A stretch of DNA of 64,000 bases from Bacteroides faecium (GTDB taxonomy: Bacteria; Bacteroidota; Bacteroidia; Bacteroidales; Bacteroidaceae): NCBI RefSeq assembly GCF_012113595.1, contig NZ_CP050831.1:5394001-5458000 (forward strand), written 5' to 3'. How positions within the stretch are numbered: position 1 is the stretch's first letter; the number at the start of each line of letters is the position of its first letter. The notes below the pieces were generated by a model. That model was not told where the DNA came from. It saw nothing but the letters and a program-made list of their open reading frames with translations, and ran no database searches. The position numbers and the translations under genes are program-made. Below, piece after piece: positions 1-9,001 of the stretch.

Positions 1-25
1 TTCCTATCTTTGTTATTCCTTTCAT
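1..25 (-). CDS. start of next gene of the efflux operon (partial)
   Basis: A minus-strand ATG at 25 opens a frame reading MKGITKIG before the window ends, 15 bases after the TolC-type gene stops. TolC-type genes in Bacteroides are usually followed by a periplasmic adaptor (HlyD family) and an RND or ABC pump, so this is probably that adaptor. Only eight codons are visible, so the identity is inferred from context. Confidence 0.35.
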
Positions 26-40
26 ATCCTGAGAAGTTTT

Positions 41-1309
41 TTAATAATTCGTTGTATATTTCAATTGATAAATGCCCATCAACCGTTGAATCTCATGCAG
101 GGCTTTCGACTGATGCGCCAAGCTCTCATTGGTCAGTTCCCGAAGCATCTCGGTCACGGTCAATGTTCCATTAGCCACCTTTGCCTCTGCCGCTTTTCGA
201 ATATTAGTACGCAGACGGATAATCTCATCATCATCCTGCATCTGCTTCTCCAACGAACGAATCGCCTGATCCTGTTGCGTCATTTGCAACCGCGTATTGA
301 AAAGAAACACATCCCGGTTATTGTCCAACTGCCGGCGTTTATTCTCAATCACCCGCCGGTCGTTTTTCAACGTATACAGACTACCGAAATTCCACGAAAA
401 GCGGACACCTGCCATATAATAAGGAGAGAATTCATTTTTCAGCATGTTCAGCCCCGGATTTCCATAAGCTCCTTGTACAAACAATCCGAATTGCGGAAGA
501 TGACGTACATTAAGTGCCTTTTCCTGAACTTGCAACCCGGCTCCTTGCGCATCAAACAAGGATAATTCCGGCCGACGTATCTCACTAACAGCAGAAACTT
601 CATTCTGAGGGACGGGTTTCTCCAATGTAGTGTTTTGAGATAACTCTTCCCCTACCAGCAACGAAAGCATTTTCAAATAAGCAGCACGTGACGAAACAAG
701 GTCTACCCTCTTCTGGCGGGTATTCAACTGCTCTACTTTCACAGCATCCAAATCCGCCTGATTGGCTATTCCATTTTCCACATAAGCGGTGATCTGACGG
801 TAATTCCGTTCCAGTTCATCCTGCAACAATACATTCTGTCGCAATTGCTCATCCAACAACAAAATTCCGAAATACAAATCATTCACCCGACCGTTCAGTG
901 CATACATATCCACATTCAGGCTTTCTTTCTCTATCTCAGCTTCCGCCATTGTATGTTTCTTCTGCATCCGGATTCCGCCACCATCCCAAATTTTCTGTTG
1001 CAACTCCAACATTACCTGATACTGGTCTTTGGGTAATCCTTTTATATCTACTCCGGGAAGTTTCACCGGAATCTCCGTCACTTCGCTCTGATAAGTAGCT
1101 TTAGCCGAAAGAGCCAACTGAGGCAAATATCCTTTGGCCGCATTTGCCAAACTATATTCCTTTGTTTTCTCCACCAAACTATATTGATGTACCAACGGAT
1201 AATTATCCTGCGCCTTCCGTTGACATTCTTCTAACGTAACTTGCGCATACATACCCAATACAAACAATAAAAAGGAGAAACTGAAAACTATTCTTTTCAT
1301 ACGCATCAT
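41..1309 (-). CDS. TolC family outer membrane efflux protein
   Basis: The 422-residue product has an N-terminal signal peptide (basic start, hydrophobic stretch to about residue 20, cleavage near YAQ) followed by the long alpha-helical repeats of the outer membrane efflux protein family (OEP). The mature chain starts with the usual VTLEECQRKA-type first helix and carries a second homologous half from about residue 230 (RRPELSLFDAQ). Family members form a trimeric outer-membrane duct that joins an inner-membrane pump through an adaptor. The gene is transcribed away from the AraC-family gene, with 155 bases between them, and seems to be first in an operon continuing to the left. The start could be either of two Met codons two residues apart (MMRMKR). 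The substrate is unknown. Confidence 0.9.
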   Translation of the reverse strand: MMRMKRIVFSFSFLLFVLGMYAQVTLEECQRKAQDNYPLVHQYSLVEKTKEYSLANAAKGYLPQLALSAKATYQSEVTEIPVKLPGVDIKGLPKDQYQVMLELQQKIWDGGGIRMQKKHTMAEAEIEKESLNVDMYALNGRVNDLYFGILLLDEQLRQNVLLQDELERNYRQITAYVENGIANQADLDAVKVEQLNTRQKRVDLVSSRAAYLKMLSLLVGEELSQNTTLEKPVPQNEVSAVSEIRRPELSLFDAQGAGLQVQEKALNVRHLPQFGLFVQGAYGNPGLNMLKNEFSPYYMAGVRFSWNFGSLYTLKNDRRVIENKRRQLDNNRDVFLFNTRLQMTQQDQAIRSLEKQMQDDDEIIRLRTNIRKAAEAKVANGTLTVTEMLRELTNESLAHQSKALHEIQRLMGIYQLKYTTNY

Positions 1310-1331
1310 TTTCTATTAATTCTTCGAAAGA

Positions 1332-1339
1332 CAAAGATA
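1332..1339 (-). promoter_or_regulatory. -7 box of the TolC-type gene promoter
   Basis: The minus strand reads TATCTTTG, matching the Bacteroides sigma-ABfr -7 consensus TAnnTTTG, 22 bases before the start codon. No convincing TTTG -33 element was seen at the usual 19-21 spacing, so an activator may be needed, and the divergent AraC-family protein is the obvious candidate. Confidence 0.5.
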
Positions 1340-1435
1340 GGTGTTTCAGAGATACAGTCACATTCTGATAGTCAGCAAATATGTCCCAATAGTTCGATAA
1401 AGCAAAAGGAAGAAAGGTCATTTGGAGCTTTTTAT

Positions 1436-1443
1436 TATCTTTG
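1436..1443 (+). promoter_or_regulatory. -7 box of the AraC-family gene promoter
   Basis: The plus strand reads TATCTTTG (consensus TAnnTTTG), 21 bases before the regulator's start codon. The only nearby TTTG (1421-1424) is too close to serve as the -33 element. The 155-base divergent region therefore holds two head-to-head -7 boxes about 100 bases apart. Confidence 0.5.
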
Positions 1444-1464
1444 CCGGAAAAATAAAGAAAAAAA

Positions 1465-2358
1465 ATGGAGAAGAAAACACCTTTGAATATAGGATTGGAA
1501 ATATTAGGGAATCTGGATATCGTCCGGCATAATGAGTTCCGTTTTATATCACCGCATTTCGGATTTGTACACAGCTTTGCAAAATTAGAATCGAGTCTTG
1601 TCACATTAGATCAGCCATACCGAATCAAAGAAGGACGTGTTGCGATTATCAAACAGGGGTATGCACGGGTACTAATTAACCTGATAGAACAAACTTTCCA
1701 GCCAGACAAGATGTTGCTAATAGTTCCCAATTCTATTCTTCAGCTCATCGAGGTATCTCCTGATTTTGATATGCAAATGGTGGCAATGGATTCTGAATTT
1801 CTTCCTATAATCGGAAAGGATGATTTCTTTACCCATCTCTCACAATTACAGAAAAATATTATATTATCCCTGACACCGCAGGAAAGCCAGCAATTTAAAA
1901 GTTATTTTGACCTCATGTGGAATATATTACAAGAATCGTTCTTCCGCCGGGAAGTCATTCAGCATTTACTGGTCAGCCTCTTATATAATATAGAATACCT
2001 TGCCAATAACAACCAGAAAACACAAAACTACCAAACACGCCAGGAAGAAATCTTCCAGCGTTTCATCTCTTTGGTCAATACTTATAGTAAGAAAGAGCGT
2101 AACGTTGTTTTTTATGCAAACAAACTATGTCTCACTCCACGCTATCTCAATACGGTCGTCCGACAAGCCAGCCAACAAACAGTAATGGACTGGATAAACC
2201 AGTCCATTATACTAGAAGCTAAAGTATTGCTAAAGCATAGCAACCTGCTTGTTTATCAAATTTCTGATGAGTTAAATTTCCCTAACCCTTCTTTTTTCTG
2301 CAAGTTTTTCAAACGGATAACAGGGATAACACCACGTGAATATCAGAACCCGGAATAG
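1465..2358 (+). CDS. AraC family transcriptional regulator
   Basis: The 297-residue protein has a C-terminal AraC/XylS DNA-binding domain (about residues 195-295) with two helix-turn-helix units. The second unit ends in the characteristic NFPNPSFFCKFFKRITGITPREY run. The N-terminal 190 residues form a cupin-like sensory half with no motif that names a ligand. It is divergent from the TolC-type efflux gene, the usual arrangement for a local regulator, so control of that efflux operon is a reasonable inference. It converges on manC with only three bases between the two stop codons. Confidence 0.88.
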   Translation: MEKKTPLNIGLEILGNLDIVRHNEFRFISPHFGFVHSFAKLESSLVTLDQPYRIKEGRVAIIKQGYARVLINLIEQTFQPDKMLLIVPNSILQLIEVSPDFDMQMVAMDSEFLPIIGKDDFFTHLSQLQKNIILSLTPQESQQFKSYFDLMWNILQESFFRREVIQHLLVSLLYNIEYLANNNQKTQNYQTRQEEIFQRFISLVNTYSKKERNVVFYANKLCLTPRYLNTVVRQASQQTVMDWINQSIILEAKVLLKHSNLLVYQISDELNFPNPSFFCKFFKRITGITPREYQNPE

Positions 2359-2361
2359 CTC

Positions 2362-3408
2362 TTATTTTGAGAATTCTTTAATCCTCTGTTCTTCTTCCAG
2401 TTTACAAATCAACAACGTATTATCTTTCTCGGCAATGATATATCCGTCCAGTCCTTGAACCACCACCCGCTTTTCTTCGCTGGCGTGTACAATACAGTTT
2501 TTACTGTCATACAGGCGAATATCTGTTCCTACCGTAGCATTTCCCGATTTGTCCTGTGGTAACAGTCCACGCAAAGCACCCCATGTACCCAAATCTGACC
2601 AACCGAATGATGCAGGCAGTACATAGATTTCCTGCGCTTTCTCCATCACCGCGTAGTCAATAGAAATGCTTTCGCAAGTCGGGAACAGCTTCTTTATCGT
2701 TTCGCTTTCTTTCTCCGTGTAGAAATCCGGGAAGATACGGTCGAAAATCTGTGCAATACCCGGAGCATATACACGCATCACCGAGGTTATGGTACGTACA
2801 TTCCACACAAAGATTCCGGCATTCCAGAAGTAATTTCCTTCTGCCAAGTACCTCTCAGCAGTTTCCTTATCCGGTTTTTCCTTGAATGCATCTACTGTGA
2901 AAATCTCCTTATCCGTCATTATCTGATCTCCGGCAGCAATATACCCATATCCGGTTTCCGGACGGGTCGGTCTGATACCTAGGGTAACAATAGCGCTACT
3001 ATCATTCGTAAAACGAAGTGCCTTCTCTACTACCCGACGAAATTCTCCCGTATCGATAACCAATGCATCCGAAGGAGTCACTACGATATTCGCATTCGGG
3101 TGTTTTTTTTTGATCTTCCAGCAGGCATAAGCTATGCAGGGTGCCGTGTTACGTGCGCAAGGCTCTGCCAAAATATTACTCTCCGGCATCTCTGGCAACT
3201 GCTCCCGAACAATATTTATATATTTCTCGGAAGTAACCACCCACATATTTTCCTTCGGGCAAACACCGTCAAAACGATCGGCAGTCAACTGAATCAGCGA
3301 CCGTCCGCATCCCATTACATCAATAAATTGTTTTGGACATTCCGGTGTACTCATCGGCCAAAAACGGCTGCCAATGCCACCAGCCATTATTACGACATGA
3401 TTATCCAT
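2362..3408 (-). CDS. manC: mannose-1-phosphate guanylyltransferase
   Basis: This nucleotidyltransferase makes GDP-mannose from mannose-1-phosphate and GTP. The N-terminus has the signature MAGGIGSRFWPMS followed by PKQF, the nucleotide-binding and metal-binding part of the family. Further in are the FKEKP and WNAGIFVW elements. At 348 residues it is a single-domain form without the phosphomannose isomerase half found in many ManC proteins. It lies last in the capsule locus, 441 bases beyond the BY-kinase, and may be cotranscribed or independent. GDP-mannose could feed the capsule or other glycans, including GDP-fucose synthesis. Confidence 0.92.
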   Translation of the reverse strand: MDNHVVIMAGGIGSRFWPMSTPECPKQFIDVMGCGRSLIQLTADRFDGVCPKENMWVVTSEKYINIVREQLPEMPESNILAEPCARNTAPCIAYACWKIKKKHPNANIVVTPSDALVIDTGEFRRVVEKALRFTNDSSAIVTLGIRPTRPETGYGYIAAGDQIMTDKEIFTVDAFKEKPDKETAERYLAEGNYFWNAGIFVWNVRTITSVMRVYAPGIAQIFDRIFPDFYTEKESETIKKLFPTCESISIDYAVMEKAQEIYVLPASFGWSDLGTWGALRGLLPQDKSGNATVGTDIRLYDSKNCIVHASEEKRVVVQGLDGYIIAEKDNTLLICKLEEEQRIKEFSK

Positions 3409-3524
3409 ACCTGTTATTCTCCAATTTTTAAATAATTGCGCAAGTTACTCCAAAATGCCCAATTCCGCAAGGAAAACAAAAGAAACTAATTAAAACACTT
3501 GTAACACATGGTGTTTTCTTAGTC

Positions 3525-3584
3525 CTAAAGCATAGCTTTAGAGGTAGTAAAGCTATGCTTTAGCCTTCGTAAAGCACCGCTTTA
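3525..3584. repeat. AAAGC/GCTTT palindromic repeat cluster
   Basis: CTAAAGCATAGCTTTA at 3525-3540 is perfectly inverted at 3548-3563 with a 7-base loop. A third related unit, TAAAGCACCGCTTTA, follows at 3570-3584. Each unit is itself nearly palindromic. As RNA the pair would make a strong stem, but no U-tract follows, so a simple terminator is not clear. Confidence 0.75.
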
Positions 3585-3713
3585 TGTTTTACTCTTATTC
3601 GTATTTCGTTTTCCACCTTTGCTTGTTATAAAAAAAATATATCAACGATCTTCGCAGACAGTTGATATAAAAGGAAATCACACCGGCTTTTACGCCGACA
3701 TGAGGGCGTGGAC

Positions 3714-3780
3714 CAGGAACATACCGCTGTACGTTTCCTGACCTACAAAATGTAGGGTTCTTCATGTGTGTAGCATGAAG
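3714..3780. repeat. three tandem short hairpins
   Basis: Stems follow one another closely: CAGGAAC with GTTTCCTG (3714-3740), CCTACA with TGTAGG (3742-3756) and CTTCATG with CATGAAG (3760-3780). The spacing resembles short REP-like intergenic hairpin arrays. They lie just beyond the end of the capsule operon, so transcript end protection or termination is possible. Confidence 0.6.
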
Positions 3781-3849
3781 TTAGGGACCTACATATTTCA
3801 TCTCACTTGGGGTCAAACAGCATAAGTAATAAACTACGCTATTTTTTCT

Positions 3850-6264
3850 TTATTCTTTATCATTATATTGTTCTCCATATCCATAACCGTAACGTTTGGC
3901 ATAGCCATAATATTTACCATACTTACCGTACCCATAATAGTAGCCATATTTTTTCTTATTCATATCCAGTCCATTGATGACTGTACAAATATTAGGTAGT
4001 TTATCTCCTTCAGCCAACTCATTAATTAGTGTATATTCAGCTTTATGGGTGTAGTCCGCACGACATACATAAACAGACAAATCAGCCACACGTCCTATCA
4101 GCAATGTATCTGTTACCATACCGACAGGAGCAGTATCCAATATTACATAATCAAAATTTTGGCGCAGAAGTTCAATCGCTTTTTCCAAAGCATCACGTGC
4201 AAGCAATTCAGTCGGATTGGGCGGCACTGTTCCGCCAGGTAAAATAAACAAGTTCTTATTTATATCAGACTGCTGCACCAAATCCATTAAGTTTGTAGTA
4301 GTATTAGTTAGATATTGAGTTATTCCATGTTCTTTTTTAGGAATATTGAATACCTTATTTAATCCCGGCTTACGAATATCAAGTCCCACAATCACAACTG
4401 TTTTTCCTAACAAAGAAAGACTGATTGCAAGATTTCCCGATACAAAGGATTTACCTTCACCACTAATAGTCGAAGTTACCAAAATCACGTTCTTACCATT
4501 TTCGAGCATAAACTGAAGATTAGTACGAATGCTCCGGAAGGTTTCACTCATTAGATTATTCTTATTCTCAAACACAGCAATAGAGCCTTGTTTTTCAGAA
4601 GTTAGAGGAATATCACCAACAATTGGGAGTGAAGTCAACCTTTCCACATCAGCTCTACCTTCAATCTTTAATTTTGTCAGTCCAATCAAATAAATAATAC
4701 CGACAGGAAATCCCACACCGGCTATTAAAGCAGCCAAATAGATTATCATCCTTTTAGGAGAAACCGGATTATCGTCCGCTAATGCTTCATCAATAATTTT
4801 CGCATTATTTGCAGTAGCTGCCAAAGTTATTGCATTCTCCTCACGTTTCTGAAGTAACATCAGATAGAGTCCGGCTTTGATTTCCTGTTGACGGGCTATA
4901 CTGACGAACTGACGCTCCTGAGTCGGCGCATCACTGATACGACGGGAGTAACGGTTCGCTTCACGAGCCAAATCATCCTTCGTAATCTGCAAGCCTTTTA
5001 TTGTAGCATCCAATGTGGCCTGCACATTGCTTCGCATTGCCCGAATACTGGTATCCAAATTTACAATAGTCGGGTTATTTTCCGTCGATGTGCGTAGCAA
5101 ACGTTTTCTTTCCACCAACATCTCATTATATCGATCTATTGCTCCAGCTAACGCTGCATCCTGCAATCCGACATTGCTTGGCAAAACCTCATATTCATTA
5201 CCTTTCATATAACGATATAAGTCCATTACCAAATTAATCTGCGTCTGATTCTCTACACGTTTTTTCTCATATTCAGCATTCCCAGTCAATGCTATCTGAG
5301 CTTCACTTGTCAAGTCAGTAATACCGGCACTACGCTTAAAATTCTCCAAATCTTGTTCTGTACTACCCAGTTCTTTCGAAATAATCCCAATGCGTTCGTT
5401 AATAAACTCTGCTGTTTTCTGGGCTACCTCATTTTTATCATTGTTGGCATTGATATTGTACATCGCCAGCAACTGATTAATAAAATCCGTACCACGCCGA
5501 GTATTCGAGTTTTTCAATGAAACAGTAGCTACAGAAGTCGTTTTTGACGTAGGAGCAATTGACAAAGCACTAGTATATCCTTTAGCCACAGATAGTGGCC
5601 TATTTATAAAAGCCGTAATATGCCGTTCTTCACTTTCTTCTTCAGGCTGAATAACCGCTAACGTATCCTTATTTTCAAAAAAAGCCACAGTTCCCTCATC
5701 CGTAGGAAATACTGCCGGCAATTTATCAAATTGCTTATTATATTCTTTATCACCTACTATAATTTGTACATTCATAGCTCCTGTTGATAGTAAAGTCATT
5801 CCCACCTCCATTGTTTTGGGAAGTTTCTCTGCTTCCTGCGGTGTCAAACTTACCAGTACAGGAGAAGTTCGATATAGCTCCTTTGCAGGAAATGCATCAC
5901 CATCTCTGTAAGTCACATACAAATTCAACTGATTCACCACCTCACGAGCTAATGATTTAGAGCGTAATACCTCTATTTCATTATCCACATTCTTTGATGA
6001 AGACATGAAACCATCAAGTCCCATTTTCTCTAATTCCGAGCCCATGCTTGCTCCTCCACCTTTCTCGTCATCCTTTATTAATACAGTAGCAGAGATATTA
6101 TAAATCGGAGTAGTTGTAAACAAATAAACCCATGCACCAATCATACAGATAACGACCGAAACGATAAACCACGGCCAATGAATCAAATAGCGGAAAATAA
6201 TTTGCTGAATATTAATTTGTTCTTCGTCCGCTTGGTTAGCTCTTTCCTTTCTTTCCTCAATCAT
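3850..6264 (-). CDS. Wzc-type capsule co-polymerase and tyrosine autokinase (BY-kinase)
   Basis: The inner-membrane protein controls capsule chain length and export. It has an N-terminal Wzz domain with a first membrane segment near residues 28-48, a long periplasmic coiled-coil and GNVR-like region, and a second membrane segment near residue 500. A cytoplasmic kinase domain follows, with Walker A (SGEGKS), Walker A' (VGLDIRKPG) and Walker B (VILDTAPVG). The C-terminus is a tyrosine-rich tail (about 13 Tyr in the last 35 residues), the autophosphorylation cluster. The start MIEERKER at 6264 is chosen because a longer frame would overlap the upstream gene, and this start leaves an 8-base gap. 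Length is about 804 residues, normal for fused two-domain Bacteroidetes forms. Confidence 0.93.
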   Translation of the reverse strand: MIEERKERANQADEEQINIQQIIFRYLIHWPWFIVSVVICMIGAWVYLFTTTPIYNISATVLIKDDEKGGGASMGSELEKMGLDGFMSSSKNVDNEIEVLRSKSLAREVVNQLNLYVTYRDGDAFPAKELYRTSPVLVSLTPQEAEKLPKTMEVGMTLLSTGAMNVQIIVGDKEYNKQFDKLPAVFPTDEGTVAFFENKDTLAVIQPEEESEERHITAFINRPLSVAKGYTSALSIAPTSKTTSVATVSLKNSNTRRGTDFINQLLAMYNINANNDKNEVAQKTAEFINERIGIISKELGSTEQDLENFKRSAGITDLTSEAQIALTGNAEYEKKRVENQTQINLVMDLYRYMKGNEYEVLPSNVGLQDAALAGAIDRYNEMLVERKRLLRTSTENNPTIVNLDTSIRAMRSNVQATLDATIKGLQITKDDLAREANRYSRRISDAPTQERQFVSIARQQEIKAGLYLMLLQKREENAITLAATANNAKIIDEALADDNPVSPKRMIIYLAALIAGVGFPVGIIYLIGLTKLKIEGRADVERLTSLPIVGDIPLTSEKQGSIAVFENKNNLMSETFRSIRTNLQFMLENGKNVILVTSTISGEGKSFVSGNLAISLSLLGKTVVIVGLDIRKPGLNKVFNIPKKEHGITQYLTNTTTNLMDLVQQSDINKNLFILPGGTVPPNPTELLARDALEKAIELLRQNFDYVILDTAPVGMVTDTLLIGRVADLSVYVCRADYTHKAEYTLINELAEGDKLPNICTVINGLDMNKKKYGYYYGYGKYGKYYGYAKRYGYGYGEQYNDKE

Positions 6265-6272
6265 ATATTTTG

Positions 6273-7073
6273 TTATTTCAAAATTGTTACTAACAGGCTT
6301 GCTAATGATACCAATATAGAAGTAGCCGAGAACCAAAGGCTTGTGCTGTTACCAATATCCGAATTGCGTGCCTTCGCTTTATTCGGAGTCACATAGAGTA
6401 TGTCATTTTGTTGCAGCCAATAATAAGGGGATAAAATAGTTTCAGCTTTATTGAGATCAAGTGTTATAATCTGTTGTTTACCATTGTTATCTTCACGAAT
6501 CAACTTTACATTGTCACGAAGTCCATATACTGTCATATCTCCTGCCATTGCCAAAGCTTCCAATAAATTAACCTTTTCGTTATTGATAGTGAATGTCCCC
6601 GGACGGGCAACCTCGCCAATGACAGAAATCTTGTAATTCACCATGCGTACTGTAACAATCGGAATCTCCTTTATATAAGGCTTCAGTTTTTCTACAATCA
6701 TTTGCTCTGCCTGTTTCTTCGTCAATCCGCCTAACTTCAGTTCTCCTAATACAGGGAAATCAATAGTACCTTCGTTACTCACCAAATAAGTTTGTAACGT
6801 GGGCTGAGCTGTTGTATATTTACTCATTTCATTAACATTTACCTGACTTGCAATAGTAAGATTAAATGGCATAGCCAATTCCGGACTAGTACATGATACA
6901 ACAATAGTCAACAAATCTTTTGGCATAATCTTCGCATCATACATTTTCTCCTGTTGTGTAGTCTGCTCTATGACCTCGACATCCTGCAGATATGGTACTT
7001 TTTTATACGATTGACATGCAACCAAAAGAAAAGTCAACATCAACCAAAATAATTGTTTATTTAATCTATTCAT
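6273..7073 (-). CDS. Wza-type polysaccharide export outer membrane lipoprotein
   Basis: The 266-residue protein starts with a lipoprotein signal whose lipobox is LLVAC, giving Cys20 as the lipidated residue. A Poly_export domain follows (about 45-135, with DFPVLGELKLGGLT), then a SLBB domain (VIGEVARPGTFTINNEKVNLLEALAMAG). A hydrophobic C-terminal segment (about 240-264) probably crosses the outer membrane. It would form the exit channel that works with the BY-kinase encoded 8 bases downstream. Confidence 0.93.
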   Translation of the reverse strand: MNRLNKQLFWLMLTFLLVACQSYKKVPYLQDVEVIEQTTQQEKMYDAKIMPKDLLTIVVSCTSPELAMPFNLTIASQVNVNEMSKYTTAQPTLQTYLVSNEGTIDFPVLGELKLGGLTKKQAEQMIVEKLKPYIKEIPIVTVRMVNYKISVIGEVARPGTFTINNEKVNLLEALAMAGDMTVYGLRDNVKLIREDNNGKQQIITLDLNKAETILSPYYWLQQNDILYVTPNKAKARNSDIGNSTSLWFSATSILVSLASLLVTILK

Positions 7074-7094
7074 AAATTTATTGTATTTAAAATG

Positions 7095-7802
7095 TTAAAT
7101 CTTGCCCATTCTCACCAACTGAAGAAAGCGTATCAAATGAATCTGACGCTTTATTCGCGACGGCTGTTTCACTAATCGATATGCAAACTCTAAATTATGA
7201 TCTATCCACCATTTGGGCGCACGTTTCACATTTCCCGTATACACGTCGAAACTTCCTCCCAGCCCTTGATAAATAGCTATGTGTTGTTGAAACATTTCCT
7301 CCATAAGCAACTCTTGTTTTGGAGAGCCCATAGCTACAAACACCACATCCGGCTTCCTTGTCACAATATCAGCAATCAATGCTTGCTTTTCCGTCTCTGT
7401 CTTGATATAACCATTTCGATAGTTGGCAATATTAATACCTGGAAATTCCTTCTGCAACTTCTCTACCGTACTTTCAATCACGTCCTGCCTACCACCGACT
7501 AAATAAAAACTTTTTCTCTCTTCATATAAAGAAGCTATTATCTTCAGCCAGAGTTCACACCCCGGAATTTTAACAACATCCTTATATCCATGTTGTTTCA
7601 AAGCCATCACAGCGCCAATACCATCACAGTAACCAATATTTCGATTGATGATATCCCGTGTCTGATTTGTAGCATGCAGAATCTTTTCAGCATTGATAGC
7701 TACCAAAATACCTTTACGGCCTTTCACATATTCCAATAGTTCTGAAAAAGCCTTGAAGGGATGTACTTTTACACCATTCAATATTACTCTTTTGTCTTGC
7801 AT
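7095..7802 (-). CDS. WecG/TagA/CpsF family glycosyltransferase (GT26)
   Basis: The 235-residue protein has the GT26 hallmarks: a DGIGAVMALK-type acceptor-site segment with the catalytic-region Asp, and the C-terminal VAMGSPKQELLM motif. The prototype WecG transfers ManNAcA from UDP-ManNAcA to an undecaprenyl-linked acceptor. This locus also encodes the UDP-ManNAcA enzymes WecB and WecC, so a ManNAcA donor is a good inference here. Its first 19 bases overlap the end of the preceding gene, suggesting translational coupling. Confidence 0.9.
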   Translation of the reverse strand: MQDKRVILNGVKVHPFKAFSELLEYVKGRKGILVAINAEKILHATNQTRDIINRNIGYCDGIGAVMALKQHGYKDVVKIPGCELWLKIIASLYEERKSFYLVGGRQDVIESTVEKLQKEFPGINIANYRNGYIKTETEKQALIADIVTRKPDVVFVAMGSPKQELLMEEMFQQHIAIYQGLGGSFDVYTGNVKRAPKWWIDHNLEFAYRLVKQPSRIKRQIHLIRFLQLVRMGKI

Positions 7803-9001
7803 AGCGATAATATATAATAACTTAAAGCATTAAACATAAATGCATTACTCCAACGCATATAAGAAATCTTCGAGCTTATTCCTTTTTTAAGTTGATAATA
7901 GAAATATCCTTTTTTATCTTGCATATTCTTTATTGTCCAATTCAGCACTTTCTCAGCCATTTCCTGATTTTCATTAAACTTATGCAATCTATGTAAAGTA
8001 ATAAACAACTGCCCCGGACAATGAATATCTATCGGATACATTTGATTATGGTAATACTTAGGAGTACCATCCTCTTCAAAAAAATGACTGATATAAAAAT
8101 TAAATCCTTTTTCAATATGCAAATGATATGCTCTATCTCCTGTCTGTTCTTCATATGCTATCAAACCATCCAGATTGTAGCCTGTATGGAAACTATCAAT
8201 CCATGATTGTACGGGAAACATCCCATACACCCACGAACCATCCTCTTTCTGTGCATTACAACAAGCAATCACCGACTTTCTTGCAGCTTTCTTATACAAT
8301 TCGTTTCCTGTATAATGATAACAATAGCTTAATAGCTTACTACCTAACAATGAAGCATTAAATACTGTATCGTTACCTTTGAGTGGACTATACGAGAATA
8401 AAAAACCACCATTGCAATCAACTCGGTGTAAATCATTCATAACAAAGTTTGCAGCAGAAAGTGCCACATTCAAGAACTCCTTGTTGCCTGTAACTTCATA
8501 AGCTTCCATCAATGCTGTAGCACAAAAGTTTGTTGCTACTACGGTAGGTGTATATTTAGGAAATAAAAACAATCGTCGTGCTTGCCAGTCAAAATTATAT
8601 CCCCAACAAGCACCGGCGTAACCTTTCGATTGGAGTGAGATCAATAAATTTGCCAGCTCTCCGATTTGTTTCAACAACACCGCCTTTGTTCCAAACTCAA
8701 TTTCCAGCTCAGGAGATTTACAAACCACTGTATATAAATTACAATATCCTTGTAGGAATAGCCCTATTCCTTTTGCATTATATTCTTTAGGAACGAATGC
8801 TACAGAACGCAAATTAATAGGGCATCTTTTAAATCCCTGAATGATGATTAATCTGCATAAAGCAGACTTCTTTAAAAGAGGAAATGCATGAAAAAGTTTC
8901 GAATTCAATCCATCATAAGGATCCCATCCCTTAAAGTGCTGTGATTCACAGTACAATTTAAGTTTCAGTAATATTTTAGTAGTAGTATTACTTAATGTCA
9001 T
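7784..9001 (-). CDS. predicted (alpha/alpha) helical-barrel protein of the capsule locus, function unknown
   Basis: The 405-residue protein was not matched to a named enzyme. It shows the repeating helical hairpins of six- or seven-hairpin glycosidase and epimerase folds, with aromatic and Gly-rich loop motifs such as GACWGYNFDWQ, DGSWVYG, FHTGYNLDGL and the HCPGQ segment near residue 330. Similar capsule-locus proteins are often given unsuitable names such as aminolevulinate dehydratase. No signal peptide is visible, so it is probably cytoplasmic. It overlaps both neighbours (14 and 19 bases) and sits between a NodB-like deacetylase and a GT26 transferase, so a role in glycan modification or trimming is inferred only from context. 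Confidence 0.6.
   Translation of the reverse strand: MTLSNTTTKILLKLKLYCESQHFKGWDPYDGLNSKLFHAFPLLKKSALCRLIIIQGFKRCPINLRSVAFVPKEYNAKGIGLFLQGYCNLYTVVCKSPELEIEFGTKAVLLKQIGELANLLISLQSKGYAGACWGYNFDWQARRLFLFPKYTPTVVATNFCATALMEAYEVTGNKEFLNVALSAANFVMNDLHRVDCNGGFLFSYSPLKGNDTVFNASLLGSKLLSYCYHYTGNELYKKAARKSVIACCNAQKEDGSWVYGMFPVQSWIDSFHTGYNLDGLIAYEEQTGDRAYHLHIEKGFNFYISHFFEEDGTPKYYHNQMYPIDIHCPGQLFITLHRLHKFNENQEMAEKVLNWTIKNMQDKKGYFYYQLKKGISSKISYMRWSNAFMFNALSYYILSLCKTKE

Larger units (their letters stand above)
3409..3849. other. 441-base gap with clustered palindromes, no gene
   Basis: No plausible coding region lies between the BY-kinase and manC. The gap holds a 16-bp inverted pair (3525-3563), a further AAAGC-acc-GCTTT unit (3570-3584), an ATATCAAC/GTTGATAT stem (3639-3668) and three short hairpins in a row (3714-3780). 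No consensus TAnnTTTG promoter was recognised for manC on the minus strand, so manC may be read through from the capsule operon's neighbourhood or use a weak promoter. Confidence 0.7.

Noticed and set aside
3525..3780. CRISPR array
   Set aside because: The repeats are few, palindromic and unequally spaced, and there are no spacers of constant length or cas genes.
6265..6336. Longer N-terminus for the BY-kinase gene
   Set aside because: It would overlap the export lipoprotein gene by 64 bases. The 8-base gap obtained with MIEERKER fits the operon.
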